Below, piece by piece: positions 16,295 to 27,296 of a DNA stretch of 40,883 nucleotides. Source of the DNA: JBEIUO01 sp964549785 (lineage in GTDB: Bacteria; Planctomycetota; Phycisphaerae; Phycisphaerales; UBA1924); assembly GCA_964549785.1 (NCBI GenBank), contig CAZJXA010000005.1:1-40883 (forward strand). Direction: 5' to 3'. The translations under genes were made by a program, and so were the position numbers. The number at the start of each line of letters is the position of its first letter. Position 1 is the first letter of the stretch. The notes under the pieces were generated by a model, which had not been told where the DNA came from, did not search any database, and saw only the letters and a list, made by a program, of their open reading frames with translations.

Positions 16295-18613
16295 TTACCC
16301 CGGATCACCCGCGTTGTACCATCCGCAGTAGTACGCGATCCTCAATCCTGACTTCCAGCGGACTCCGTCACTCTTGGCCCAGTCGAAGGCGGCGATGAGG
16401 TTGTCGCGCTCCACCTCGGCCTCGCGGGGCCACGCCGCGCCTTTTCGGCCCGGATCGGGCCGTACTCGTTCCACGAGCGACTGGTAGTAGGCGAGGTGGC
16501 GGTCACGGATGGCGGAGCGGTTGATCGCGTGGGATTTTTCCTGGACGAGGTATCGCGTCGCCTCGAGCATCCCGTAGCGCATGCTGGTCGGGGCGTGCGG
16601 GGGGGCATCCGCATCCGGGGCCGGACCGGATCGCGAGGCCGAGAGCTCGTCCGGGACGGTCGTCTCTTCGACGCTCACGAGGCTCTTGTCGGCCAGACCC
16701 GCGAGCAGCCGGAGCAACTTGAGTTCGCTGCGGCCGCTGCCACACATCGCCATCGCCGCATCGAGCGTGAAACCACCCGCGAACACCGCGAGGTCCGTCA
16801 GGAGCGAACGCTCGTCGTCGGCGAGCTGGGTGTAACTGGTTTCGAGGCTCGCCATCAGTGAGTTCTGCGGGTCGTCGTCGGGCTGGCCGCCGGCGGGACG
16901 GATGATCGCATCGAGCCGGTCCTCGATCTGCGAGACCGTCAAGACCCGCACCATGGGCGCGATTAGCTCGATCGCGAGCGGAACCCCGTCGAGCCGACGG
17001 CAGATGCCGGTGACGGTCTTGACATTCTGTTTGGTCAACGCGAAATCGGCCCGCACCATCCGGGCTCGCTGGACAAACAGCCGAACGCTTTCGTATTGCT
17101 CGGCTTCTTCCGCGCTGTGCTCCCGGCGGCTGGGGACCGCCAGCGGCGGGAGGCGAAAAATTGTCTCACCCTGTGAGGAAAGGGGCCGTTGGCTGGTGCA
17201 GAGCACGCTGACGTGGCCGCAACCTTTCAGGATCTTTTCCGCCACCGCTTTGCAGAACGGCGTCACCTGTTCGCACCCATCAAAGACGAGCAGCACCCGC
17301 TGGGTCTTGAGTTTCGCCGCGACCTTTTCCGGAGTCAGATCGGTTTCGGGCAAGGACATCGCCGAGGCCACCGCGCCGGCGATCGCCTTTGCGGAGTCCA
17401 AGTTCTTGCATTCGACAAACCAGACTCCGTCCGGGAACTGGGGCAACACCGCCTCCGCCACCTTGAGGGCAAGCCGGGTTTTGCCCGACCCGCCGGGGCC
17501 GGTGATGGTGAGGAGCCGGGTCTGGCGCGGCAGTTCGCGCAGCTTCTCGATGAAACTTTCACGCCCGACGAAACTCGAGATCGCGTCCGGCAGGTTGTGC
17601 GGCGTCTCCACCGCCATCGGCGTCGGCGTTGAACTTGGGCGCCGGCCCGACAACTCCTCGAAGACGTGCTTGGCCTCGCCGATGTCGCGGAGACGTTCCG
17701 TCAGATCTTTCTCCAACAGTTTCAACAGCAAGGCCCGTAACTGCTCGGGGGTTTCCGCTGGCAGGAGCGTGTAGTCGGGGTATTCCTTGAGGATGGCCGC
17801 GATGCGCTCCGCGGTGCTGGGTCCGTCGAACGCCGGCTTGCCGGTCAGGCACTCGTACAGCAGGCACCCGAATGCGAAGACATCGGCCCGCTTGTCGATG
17901 GTGCCGCCACGGGCCTGCTCGGGGCTCATGTATCCGGGGGTGCCGATCAACCAGCCCGCGGCGGTGTGGTGCTCCCCGGCACGATTGAACGCGATGGTGG
18001 AATCCATCGTCCCGCCGGGTTCGCGGGCATCGCCGACGGGCCGAGCCAACGCCACGCCGAAGTCGAGCACCTTGGCCCCGTTGTGCGGCGTCACGATGAT
18101 GTTCTCAGGCTTCAGGTCGCGGTGGACAACCCCGCGGTTGTTGGCCGCCTCGATGGCCCCGGCGATCTGCCCGCCTAGCTCGATCACCTTGGCAATGGGG
18201 AGCCGCCCGCGTTTGATGAGGTCGCGGAGCGTTTCACCCTCCACGTGCTCCAAAATGAGGTACGACTGGCCGTCTTCGTCGTCGAGCCGCTCATAGATAA
18301 GTGCGATGTGCGGGTGGTGCAGGCTCGCCAGAACCCGGGCCTCGCGGGCCAGCCGCTCGCGCCACGAAGGGTCGCTGGCCCGCTGCGCGTTCAGGGCCTT
18401 GATGGCAACGGGTCGGTCGAGGCGCAGATCGTGACCGAGGTAGACGACGCCGCTGCCCCCGCTGCCCAGCTCACGCCGCACGACGTAGTCGCCGATTTTT
18501 TCGGGGACACCCGGTTTTATCGCTTCGGGCAGGGGCGCGGCCACCGCAGCCAACGGCGCAGCGGGGCCGTGACCGGATCCGAGTTCGGGTTGAGCCACTC
18601 GCGCGGAGTCCAT
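16295..18613 (-). CDS. Ser/Thr protein kinase fused to an NB-ARC/STAND-type ATPase
   Basis: A 772-aa cytosolic signalling protein. Residues about 40-320 are a Hanks-type kinase with all key elements: glycine loop LGSGGSGVVY, catalytic lysine in VAIKALN, HRDLKPENI, DFGVA and GTPGYMSPEQA. A STAND ATPase follows: Walker A GPGGSGKTRLA, Walker B VLLVFDGCE, a sensor-like VLCTSQRP, the GVPLAIELIAP motif and a winged-helix-like region (LADDERSLLTDLAVFAGGFTLDAAM). STAND proteins normally carry a C-terminal repeat sensor such as TPRs. Here the chain ends shortly after DRHLAYYQSLVERV...DNLIAAFDWA...GWYNAGDPG, where the repeats would begin, so the sensor appears lost or was never present. No transmembrane segment is seen. 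Substrate and ligand are unknown. Confidence 0.92.
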   Translation of the reverse strand: MDSARVAQPELGSGHGPAAPLAAVAAPLPEAIKPGVPEKIGDYVVRRELGSGGSGVVYLGHDLRLDRPVAIKALNAQRASDPSWRERLAREARVLASLHHPHIALIYERLDDEDGQSYLILEHVEGETLRDLIKRGRLPIAKVIELGGQIAGAIEAANNRGVVHRDLKPENIIVTPHNGAKVLDFGVALARPVGDAREPGGTMDSTIAFNRAGEHHTAAGWLIGTPGYMSPEQARGGTIDKRADVFAFGCLLYECLTGKPAFDGPSTAERIAAILKEYPDYTLLPAETPEQLRALLLKLLEKDLTERLRDIGEAKHVFEELSGRRPSSTPTPMAVETPHNLPDAISSFVGRESFIEKLRELPRQTRLLTITGPGGSGKTRLALKVAEAVLPQFPDGVWFVECKNLDSAKAIAGAVASAMSLPETDLTPEKVAAKLKTQRVLLVFDGCEQVTPFCKAVAEKILKGCGHVSVLCTSQRPLSSQGETIFRLPPLAVPSRREHSAEEAEQYESVRLFVQRARMVRADFALTKQNVKTVTGICRRLDGVPLAIELIAPMVRVLTVSQIEDRLDAIIRPAGGQPDDDPQNSLMASLETSYTQLADDERSLLTDLAVFAGGFTLDAAMAMCGSGRSELKLLRLLAGLADKSLVSVEETTVPDELSASRSGPAPDADAPPHAPTSMRYGMLEATRYLVQEKSHAINRSAIRDRHLAYYQSLVERVRPDPGRKGAAWPREAEVERDNLIAAFDWAKSDGVRWKSGLRIAYYCGWYNAGDPG

Positions 18614-18826
18614 ACTAGAGACATTCTCTCAATCGCCGCGGCGGCGCGCCCGCCACGGTCTTTCGTGCCTTCCGGACCATAACCCAGTGTTTTGACCGGC
18701 CGATCCAAATCGACGCGGTCGTTCGCCCTCCAATATAACCTAGATCGCGATCAGGGGTTTTTCCCCGTGTGCCCAAATCTGTCTGCACCCAACCCAAGCG
18801 GATTTTTCCTCTGGAATGGATCAACC

Positions 18827-19255
18827 ATGAACCTCACCCCGTCCGTTCTCGTCCTCGGCTGCGGGCTCGCCCTGCTTTTCAGCGGCGGATGCGCCCTTTC
18901 GCGAGCCGACAAACTGGAGCGGAAGGCTGACAAGATCGAAAGTCGGCTTGTTCAAGAGCGTGACGAGGCGCTATCGGTTCGGGCCGCCGACGCCGGGGCG
19001 TACTCCACGAAAATGAACCACTTGACCACGCTGCGGAGCACACTCTCGATCGCCAACGGGGCCTTGGCCGCGGTGCCGTACGTCTTCAAGGGGCCGGAGG
19101 AGAATCTGGCGTACGACGTGCTGGACGAGGTTTATGGAACGATCGACTGGAACATCCCGCTGCTGCCCAATGACCCGGGGATCAAAGTGTTACCGAAGGA
19201 GTTTTCGGGTGGGAGAATCAATCTGAGTCCGGACCGGCCCGCCGGGTCGTATTGA
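18827..19255 (+). CDS. Small lipoprotein of unknown function
   Basis: A 142-aa protein. I start at the ATG in front of a clear lipoprotein signal peptide (VLVLGCGLALLFSGGC, Cys24); the frame extends upstream but without protein-like content. After the lipidation site there is a charged helical stretch (RADKLERKADKIESRLVQERDEAL), likely a short coiled coil. A C-terminal region with LAAVPYVFKGPEENLAYDVLDEVYGTIDWNIPLLPNDPG follows. I do not recognise the family. It is divergent from the kinase gene and convergent with the site-2 protease gene (33 nt apart). Confidence 0.75.
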   Translation: MNLTPSVLVLGCGLALLFSGGCALSRADKLERKADKIESRLVQERDEALSVRAADAGAYSTKMNHLTTLRSTLSIANGALAAVPYVFKGPEENLAYDVLDEVYGTIDWNIPLLPNDPGIKVLPKEFSGGRINLSPDRPAGSY

Positions 19256-19287
19256 TCCCAAGGCCGCACCCGCACGGAACCCATTCC

Positions 19288-20364
19288 TCAACCGCCTGCG
19301 CGTTTGCGGTTCGTCTCGTCTTGCAGCATCGCTTTCTCGCGTTTGCTGAGCGTGTGGACGCCGCCATCACGGATTTTGTCAAGTATCCGATCGATCTCGG
19401 TCCGACGTTCCTGCTCTTCACTCCGCCGCTTTTCTTCGCGCTTCTGGGTCCTGCGTCCGGCCGCCGCGGCACCCCCATCGGCTGCGTTCTCGAAGCCGCC
19501 ATTTCCCTTGTCGGTGTCGAAGGCCCACGCCGGTTGATCCTCCATCATCTGAAGCGTCCGGCGCTCGTTCCAGCAGGTGAAGCCGCCGAAGATCGCGACG
19601 CTGACGAGCCGCATCTGCCCGGTGGATAGCCCGATCACCCCCATCGCGACGGCCGTTACCAGCCCCACGTTCAGGGCGATCACCATGGAACGCTTGTACC
19701 CGAGCCGTCCCCACAGGACCTCCTGCAGCACTCGGCCACAATCCATTGGGAACATCGGAACCAGCATGTTGAAGAGGAGCAGCATCAAGTTTACGTAGTG
19801 TGCCGACCACAACCACGCCCGGCCGTATCCGGTGAATGCCACATCGGGTTGGAAGGGGTTGAAGACGACTTCGCTCCACCCGCTTCCGGTCAGCAGCAAG
19901 GCCGCGCCGAAGACCGGCAACAACGCGAGGTTGACGCCCGGACCCGCCAACGTCGTGATGAGTGCGGGCTTCCACCGCCGCGGCGGTTGGCAATACGCGA
20001 GGCCGCCCAAGGGCCACATCAGGATGTCGTCGGCTTGGCCGCCCACCAGCCGGCACGCGAGGCAGTGCCCGAATTCGTGGAGCAGAACCAGGACGAACAA
20101 CGTGCCCAGCATGGCCGCCACGAACACCAGCCCTATCGAGCCGCGCCCGCCGGCTCCGAGCAACTCTCCCAGGGCCACAAGAATGTACAACAGATGAATC
20201 CGCACGCGGATTCCGCCTACCCCCGGCACCCGGCGCGGCACCGTGAAAAGCGGCAGCGACCAACTGAAAAATCCGGCACGGGATCGGAAATACCTCGCGA
20301 ACCGTTCACCCAGCCCACCACCGCCCGAACGCCCCTCGTCATATCGACGGTCTTGATAGCCCAT
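19288..20364 (-). CDS. Site-2 protease family (M50) membrane metalloprotease
   Basis: A 358-aa membrane protease that would cut substrates within or near the membrane. The zinc motif is HEFGH (residues 96-100) in a hydrophobic segment, followed by LAGPGVNLALLPVFGAALLL. The third ligand lies in NMLVPMFPMDCGR, where the usual 'LDGGR' has Cys in place of the first Gly; the aspartate is kept. About five to six membrane segments are visible. The tail is charged and ends in ILDKIRDGGVHTLSKREKAML, a short helical element like the DUF6576 tail found on some rhomboid proteases. I chose the ATG at 20364; the longer frame to 20565 has no protein-like start. It is divergent from the small protein and kinase operon. 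The substrate is unknown. Confidence 0.9.
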   Translation of the reverse strand: MGYQDRRYDEGRSGGGGLGERFARYFRSRAGFFSWSLPLFTVPRRVPGVGGIRVRIHLLYILVALGELLGAGGRGSIGLVFVAAMLGTLFVLVLLHEFGHCLACRLVGGQADDILMWPLGGLAYCQPPRRWKPALITTLAGPGVNLALLPVFGAALLLTGSGWSEVVFNPFQPDVAFTGYGRAWLWSAHYVNLMLLLFNMLVPMFPMDCGRVLQEVLWGRLGYKRSMVIALNVGLVTAVAMGVIGLSTGQMRLVSVAIFGGFTCWNERRTLQMMEDQPAWAFDTDKGNGGFENAADGGAAAAGRRTQKREEKRRSEEQERRTEIDRILDKIRDGGVHTLSKREKAMLQDETNRKRAGG

Positions 20365-20539
20365 TGCTCCATTGTTGCCTGGCTGGGGACGGGAGCCGGG
20401 AATTAGGGGATTTCTCCCTTCCTGCCTCAAAACCGGATTGACGACGACTTGATGTGAATTGCACGCATTTGGCGACCGAAACACTGCGGACAGACCCGCT
20501 GCCGTCAGCCCGGTCGTCCGTCTGCCCGAACGAGAACTC

Positions 20540-20787
20540 ATGAGCCGACAGAGCATCACCACCATTGCGATCGCGGGCCTCGCGGTTACGGCCGTTGGAG
20601 CGGTGTTGATGTGTCACACGCCGGAAAAAGCCGATGCCTCGCAGGCCTTCGTGATCGACGCCCCCCCCTTCATTGCGACCACTCTCAACGAACCTGTACG
20701 CCCGATCGTCGAGGACTCGTCGCTTGATGAGGGAGTTCGAGTCATCGTTGAGTTTCTCCGATCGCTCACGGGAAAGCGGCGCACCGA

Positions 20788-20791
<4 letters not shown>
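20540..20791 (+). CDS. Small exported or membrane-anchored protein upstream of the histidine kinase
   Basis: An 83-aa protein. The N-terminus has a hydrophobic segment (ITTIAIAGLAVTAVGAVLMC, about residues 5-24) that could be a signal peptide or anchor; the Cys is not in a classic lipobox. The mature part is acidic and short (SLDEGVRVIVEFLRSLTGK). There is no recognised family. The stop codon overlaps the TTG start of the next gene by 4 nt, so it is almost certainly made together with the hybrid histidine kinase. It may be a sensory or regulatory partner; that is inference. Confidence 0.6.
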
Positions 20792-22902
<2,111 letters not shown>

Positions 22903-22925
22903 CGTTCGTGGCTGGCGGCCGGAGG

Positions 22926-24203
22926 TTACCGCACGACCGCCACCAGCAACGTTCGATCGTCGTTGGCGGGTTTGCCGCGGGCGAAGGCATCCACCGCCGC
23001 CATTACCGACGTGACCCGGGCGGCCGCGCCGCCCCGGCCCCCATCGCCGTGTGCCCGCATCGCGACGTCGAGCCGGTCCACCCCGAACATTTCCATGTCG
23101 GGATTGAAGGCCTCGGTAATGCCGTCGGTGTAGAGGGCGAGAACGTCGCCGGACTCAAGAGTTACGGTCGCCTCGCGGTATTGCTGGTCTTCGACGATCC
23201 CGAGCGGGAGATCGGCGACGCGGTTGAGCGTTGCGGATCCGTCGCGGAGCAATCGGGGCGGGTTGTGGCCGGCGCACGAGTATTGCAGGTGGCGAGTCGC
23301 CGGATCAAAGATTGCATAGAACGCGGTCACAAAGTTCCCGGTCTGCTGCGTGTACCGCTTCGCAAGAACTTGGTTCAGGCGGGTGAGGAACGCGGAGGGC
23401 GGGCACGGATCACCCGGGTGCGAATGCGCCAGGGCGTGGGTGACGGCCATCATGACCGCGGCGGGCGTGCCGTGGCCCGAGACGTCTGCGATAAACAACC
23501 CCCACTGGCCGTCCCGGAGCGGGAAGACGTCGTAATAGTCGCCACCGGCCCGCTGGCTCGTCTGGTAGTGGGCCGCGAGGTCGAGGCCGGGGATCGTCGG
23601 CAACTGTTCCGGCAGCAGGCTGCGTTGGATTTCCCCGACGACCTTGAGCTCCCTATCGAGCGATTCGTACGCCTCTGCGAGATCACGCTTGAGCACCATG
23701 TTGGCGGTCGCGCGACCGAACAGGTTGGCTTGCCACACCATCGACGGATAGCGCTCCAGGCGAAGGTCCTTCGGGTCCTTCATCATGATCACAAAGCAGT
23801 TGATGGCGACGCCCCCGTCGTATTGCGGTAACGTGATGAGCGCGTTCATCCCCTTGACATACTCGTACCCGGGGTCGGCGGGGTCGGGGGTGAAATCCTC
23901 GAGAATCAGCGGCGTATCCGCGTAGAGTAATTCGCCGAGGATGCCGCCGGATAAGCGCGGCAGGGCGTCCTTGTTCCGCCACGGGTCGGGAGAATCGGTC
24001 CAGCCGCTGAAGCGGGTGATATGAAATTCGGGCGGCGTCGTGTGCCGCCGACTGAGGGAGATCCAGCCGTCGCTCGGGGCCAGTTGCCGAACGCCCTTGC
24101 TATAGATCCGCACCAGCTCGGTCGGATCGGTCTGCAGGCTTACGTCCCGCATCAGGCGGTCGATGATCTCAAGTTCGCGCTGCGCGGCGGGGGTCAAGGG
24201 CAT
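22926..24203 (-). CDS. GAF domain protein with SpoIIE-type PP2C phosphatase
   Basis: A 425-aa cytosolic protein. Residues about 5-180 form a GAF-like sensor domain (helix LTPAAQRELEIIDRLMRDV, then SKGVRQLAPSDGWISLSRR). A helical linker (MVLKRDLAEAYESLDRELKVVGEIQRSLLP) leads to the phosphatase domain with motifs RAGGDYYDVFPL, GLFIADVSGHGTPAA, YSCAGHNPP, LPLGI, LALYTDGITEAFN and NDDRTLLVA. The metal-binding aspartates are present. Such RsbU-like enzymes dephosphorylate anti-anti-sigma factors in partner-switching pathways; no partner gene is in this window. The start is ATG 24203; a longer frame to 24377 has only arginine-rich sequence. It is convergent with the histidine kinase, 23 nt apart. 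Confidence 0.93.
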   Translation of the reverse strand: MPLTPAAQRELEIIDRLMRDVSLQTDPTELVRIYSKGVRQLAPSDGWISLSRRHTTPPEFHITRFSGWTDSPDPWRNKDALPRLSGGILGELLYADTPLILEDFTPDPADPGYEYVKGMNALITLPQYDGGVAINCFVIMMKDPKDLRLERYPSMVWQANLFGRATANMVLKRDLAEAYESLDRELKVVGEIQRSLLPEQLPTIPGLDLAAHYQTSQRAGGDYYDVFPLRDGQWGLFIADVSGHGTPAAVMMAVTHALAHSHPGDPCPPSAFLTRLNQVLAKRYTQQTGNFVTAFYAIFDPATRHLQYSCAGHNPPRLLRDGSATLNRVADLPLGIVEDQQYREATVTLESGDVLALYTDGITEAFNPDMEMFGVDRLDVAMRAHGDGGRGGAAARVTSVMAAVDAFARGKPANDDRTLLVAVVR

Positions 24204-24316
24204 GGGAAAGGCTACACCGGGAGAACCGTGCAAGGGGGGGCGGGCCGTCGATATCCGGCGCTGCGGGCGGTCCCCCAATCGTCGGCTCGGCGGCGGGCGG
24301 GTACTCTCAAACTGGG

Positions 24317-25108
24317 ATGCCCGACCTTTACACCTTTGTCGCCCACCAATCGCTTGTCTACGCCAACCCGTTTTCACGTGAGACCATGGAACGCGCGTGC
24401 GACGTTCTGGCCGCGGAGTGCTTTACGGACGGTGAGGCGGCCAAGGTCATCGATTTCGGAGCGGGCTTTTGCGAGCTCCCGATCCGTTTGGCCGAACGGT
24501 TCGGGTGTGAGACGGTCGCGGTTGAACTCGGAGCACGCATGGCCGCGACGGCCCGTGAACGAATTCGCGATCGCCTTCTTGATCGCGCCCATCCGGCGAT
24601 GCGGGGCGGTGTGACCGTCCACGAGGGAGACGCCGGGCGATTCCGCGCCCAGATTCCCGAATCGGCGTTTGACTGTTCGGTGTGCATCGGCTCTTCGCAC
24701 GCGCTGGGCGGGTTTCCGAAGACCCTTGACGTGCTCGCCCGGCTCACCAAACCGCACGGCTGCGTGCTGATTGGCGAGGGATTCTGGGAGCGGACACCCG
24801 CGCCGAGCGACCTCGTGGGCACGCCCCTCACGATCGATGAGTGCGTGCCGCTCTCGGGCCTCTTCGACGGGCTCGCAACAGCCGGGCTGCGCCCGCTCTG
24901 GTCGGTTTCGGCGTCCACGCGCGAGTGGGACGAGTATGAGTGGGCCCACCATCGTGCCCTTGAGACCTTCGCCCTGGCCCGGCCCGACGATCCTGAAGCG
25001 GCGAAGATGCTTGCGCGTGGCCGAAGGTGGCGCGATGGGTACGTCCGCGGGCTGCGCGGCCTGCTCGGGTTCTGCCTGATCCTGGCCCGCCGGGAGTCAT
25101 CGACCTAA
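24317..25108 (+). CDS. Class I SAM-dependent methyltransferase
   Basis: A 263-aa soluble protein. SAM-binding motif I is VIDFGAGFCELPIRLAERF (about residues 43-61), followed by an acidic residue at the end of the second strand (VAVELGARM), motif II-like VTVHEGDAGRF and motif IV CSVCIGSSHALGG. The C-terminal half has a helical region with WAHHRALETFALARPDD, as in small-molecule methyltransferases. The substrate cannot be told. The gene is divergent from the GAF/SpoIIE phosphatase (113 nt) and convergent with pdxA. Confidence 0.85.
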   Translation: MPDLYTFVAHQSLVYANPFSRETMERACDVLAAECFTDGEAAKVIDFGAGFCELPIRLAERFGCETVAVELGARMAATARERIRDRLLDRAHPAMRGGVTVHEGDAGRFRAQIPESAFDCSVCIGSSHALGGFPKTLDVLARLTKPHGCVLIGEGFWERTPAPSDLVGTPLTIDECVPLSGLFDGLATAGLRPLWSVSASTREWDEYEWAHHRALETFALARPDDPEAAKMLARGRRWRDGYVRGLRGLLGFCLILARRESST

Positions 25109-25115
25109 TTCCCTT

Positions 25116-25131
25116 GGCGTCACCCGACGCC
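25116..25131. terminator. Possible hairpin between convergent genes
   Basis: GGCGTC (25116-25121) and GACGCC (25126-25131) can pair around a 4-nt loop. It sits in the 25-nt gap between the methyltransferase and pdxA stops. There is no T-run on either side, so terminator function is uncertain. Confidence 0.3.
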
Positions 25132-25133
25132 GA

Positions 25134-26138
25134 TCAACGGGCGGCCCGGCCCCGCGTGAGTCTCACCGCCAGCCGGACGGCTTCGATCATGCTCCGCGGG
25201 TCCGCCGCGTTCTTGCCGGCAAGATCGAACGCCGTCCCGTGGTCCGGGCTCGTCCGGATGATGGGTAACCCCACCGTTCGGTTGACGGCCCGCTCCATCG
25301 CCATGGTCTTGAGGGCAACCAACCCTTGATCGTGGTACATCGCCACCACACAGTCGAAGTCGGCGGGGCGTTCCAAACCGAGCAAAGCCCGCCGAAAGAT
25401 CGTGTCCGCGGGGAACGGCCCGGAGACGTCGAGGCCTTCGGCTTTGGCCGCTTCCACCGCCGGCCGGATGAACTGTTCATCCTCGCCGCCGAGCAGTCCA
25501 CCCTCGCCCGCGTGCGGGTTCAATCCGCACACCCCGATTCGAGCCGACTTCACACCCAGATCATCCATCGCGGCGGCTGCGCTGCGAATCGTGTTCAGTA
25601 CACGCTCGGTCGTCACCAACTCTGCCACCCGCGCCAACGGAACATGCACCGTCGTCAAGATGACGTTCAAGCCGGGCAGTTCTTCTGCGGCGGCGGCGTG
25701 GAAAATCATCGCGAAACGGCCTTCCGGCACGCCGCACATCGCGCCCAGCAACTCGGTGTGTCCGGGGTAGTTGTGGCCCGCCGCCGCCCAAGCCGCCTTG
25801 GAGATAGGGGCGGTCACCAGGGCGTCCGCCCGCTCGGCCGCCCCCGGTAGACCAAGTACGCAACCGGCCGCGGCCTCGGCCCAACGGAACGAGGCATCGC
25901 CCGCCCCCTCCTCGGTCAACAAATTGCCGCCGTCGGCACCGGCGGCATGAATCGCCCGTACCTGCCGGTTCCATTGCGGAATTTTCGCGGTCTCGGCGGC
26001 CGCCGCGAGGTACTCGGCATCGCCATAGACAACGAATGAGGCTGCGTCGCCGACGCGGTCAAGGGCTTTGATGATGATCTCGGCCCCGACACCTCGGGGG
26101 TCGCCCATCGAAATCGCGATCACGGGTGCGGGTTGCAA
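25134..26138 (-). CDS. pdxA: 4-hydroxythreonine-4-phosphate dehydrogenase
   Basis: Oxidises 4-phosphohydroxy-L-threonine in the DXP-dependent route to pyridoxal 5'-phosphate; a cytosolic, metal-dependent dimer. The 334-aa product matches the usual length. Family motifs are VIAISMGDPRGVGAEI at the N-terminus, APISKAAW, GHTELLGAMCG (first metal His), TTVHVPLARV (second), CGLNPHAGEGG, PFPADTIF, MYHDQGLVALK (third) and RTSPDHGTAFDLAG. No ATG fits: the longest frame adds about 97 unlikely residues and the first in-frame ATG lies inside the domain. I choose the TTG at 26138, giving MQPAPVIAISMGDP; the GTG at 26123 is an alternative. A PdxA2-like or catabolic homologue cannot be ruled out. It is divergent from the HlyD-type adaptor gene. 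Confidence 0.93.
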   Translation of the reverse strand: MQPAPVIAISMGDPRGVGAEIIIKALDRVGDAASFVVYGDAEYLAAAAETAKIPQWNRQVRAIHAAGADGGNLLTEEGAGDASFRWAEAAAGCVLGLPGAAERADALVTAPISKAAWAAAGHNYPGHTELLGAMCGVPEGRFAMIFHAAAAEELPGLNVILTTVHVPLARVAELVTTERVLNTIRSAAAAMDDLGVKSARIGVCGLNPHAGEGGLLGGEDEQFIRPAVEAAKAEGLDVSGPFPADTIFRRALLGLERPADFDCVVAMYHDQGLVALKTMAMERAVNRTVGLPIIRTSPDHGTAFDLAGKNAADPRSMIEAVRLAVRLTRGRAAR

Positions 26139-26253
26139 GTCGGGCGGATGGTAGCGGCGGCCCGGCGGGTGCCATAAACTCCCGAAGCCACCACCGTCCG
26201 TTGCGGTGAATGCAGGAACCTTTCTACGGGCCAGTCCTCTATAGACTCTACCA

Positions 26254-27237
26254 ATGAAGATGAACTCGTTTGCTGCCGCTGCGCTCGTTCTCGGAATATC
26301 AGGGATTTCCTTGGTTGCCCACGGGCAAACGCCTTCGGGAAGTCCCGCTGCTGGATCGATTGTGGCTCCGCCTGGGCCGGATTCCAAGGCGATTGATGCC
26401 GCCGCGATCCGGGCGTTTGCCGGCACCAAGGGCGTGACGCGTCCTAGCCGCGACTCGATTATGGGATTTCAGATTCCGACGCAGATTGCCAAGGTGCTGG
26501 CTAAGGGCGGTCAGGTGGTGAAGGCCGGCGATCCGCTGGTGGAGGGGGATACGTCAGAAGACTTGGCACTGGTTGAATTGCAGAAGATGCGGGCCGAGAC
26601 CGACCTGCCGGTGCTGGAAGCCCAGAAGGCGATGGAACTGGCGCAGTTTGAGTACACCACGTACCGGACCGTTCGCGAAAAAGGCGGGGGTGCCCAGAAA
26701 GAGGTGGACCGGGCACGCCTCACCGCCGAGCGGTCGGACCTGCAATATCAGAACGCGATCGTGCAGCAGAGGCAGGAGGTGATCGGGATCAAGGCCCGCG
26801 AAGCCCGCCTGAACAAACTGACGTTGCGGGCACCGTTTGACGGTGTGGTCGACATCATTTTGGTTGATGTCGGGCAGAACGTGAGCGAGAGTGACAAGGT
26901 GCTCCGGGTGGTGAACGTTGATCTGCTCTGGATCGACGTGCCCGCGCCCATGGCCGATGTCCGCACGCTGAGGATCAAGGAGGGCGACGACGCGTGGGTG
27001 ATGCTGGATATCGCGGGTTCGGCCCGCAACGTGATGGCCAAAGTGATCGAGGTGAGCCCGGCCGCCGACCCGGCCAGCCGCACGCGCCGCATCCGCGTCG
27101 AGATCCAGAACCCCGAGGGGCAAGGCCGGCTGATCCCGGGAGACCCCGCGTGGGTGCGTTTCGATGCACCGCCGGGGTCGTCTGCATTGCCGCGCTCGTC
27201 TGTGTTGCCGGCCGCCGCGACACCTTCAAAGCAGTGA
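26254..27237 (+). CDS. Periplasmic adaptor (HlyD/RND membrane-fusion type)
   Basis: A 327-aa protein with an N-terminal signal peptide (AAAALVLGISGISLVAHG, cleavage likely before QT), so it should act in the periplasm. The core follows the adaptor layout. A first lipoyl half is present (GFQIPTQIAKVLAKGGQVVKAGDPLVEGD). A long coiled-coil hairpin runs about residues 105-185. The second lipoyl half is LRAPFDGVVDIILVDVGQNVSESDKVLRVVN. A beta-barrel region ends at PGDPAWVRF. Adaptors normally join an inner-membrane pump to an outer-membrane channel; no RND, MFS or ABC pump or TolC-like gene is in this window. Instead it heads a same-strand series with a GAF-HlyD protein, an M50-HlyD protein and a SecA-like ATPase. 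The next gene begins 59 nt downstream. Confidence 0.88.
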   Translation: MKMNSFAAAALVLGISGISLVAHGQTPSGSPAAGSIVAPPGPDSKAIDAAAIRAFAGTKGVTRPSRDSIMGFQIPTQIAKVLAKGGQVVKAGDPLVEGDTSEDLALVELQKMRAETDLPVLEAQKAMELAQFEYTTYRTVREKGGGAQKEVDRARLTAERSDLQYQNAIVQQRQEVIGIKAREARLNKLTLRAPFDGVVDIILVDVGQNVSESDKVLRVVNVDLLWIDVPAPMADVRTLRIKEGDDAWVMLDIAGSARNVMAKVIEVSPAADPASRTRRIRVEIQNPEGQGRLIPGDPAWVRFDAPPGSSALPRSSVLPAAATPSKQ

Positions 27238-27296
27238 CCACCGTGACTTTATAGAGCCCGGGTCCGCACCCGACACACCCGTTCGAGGTTCCCCCT

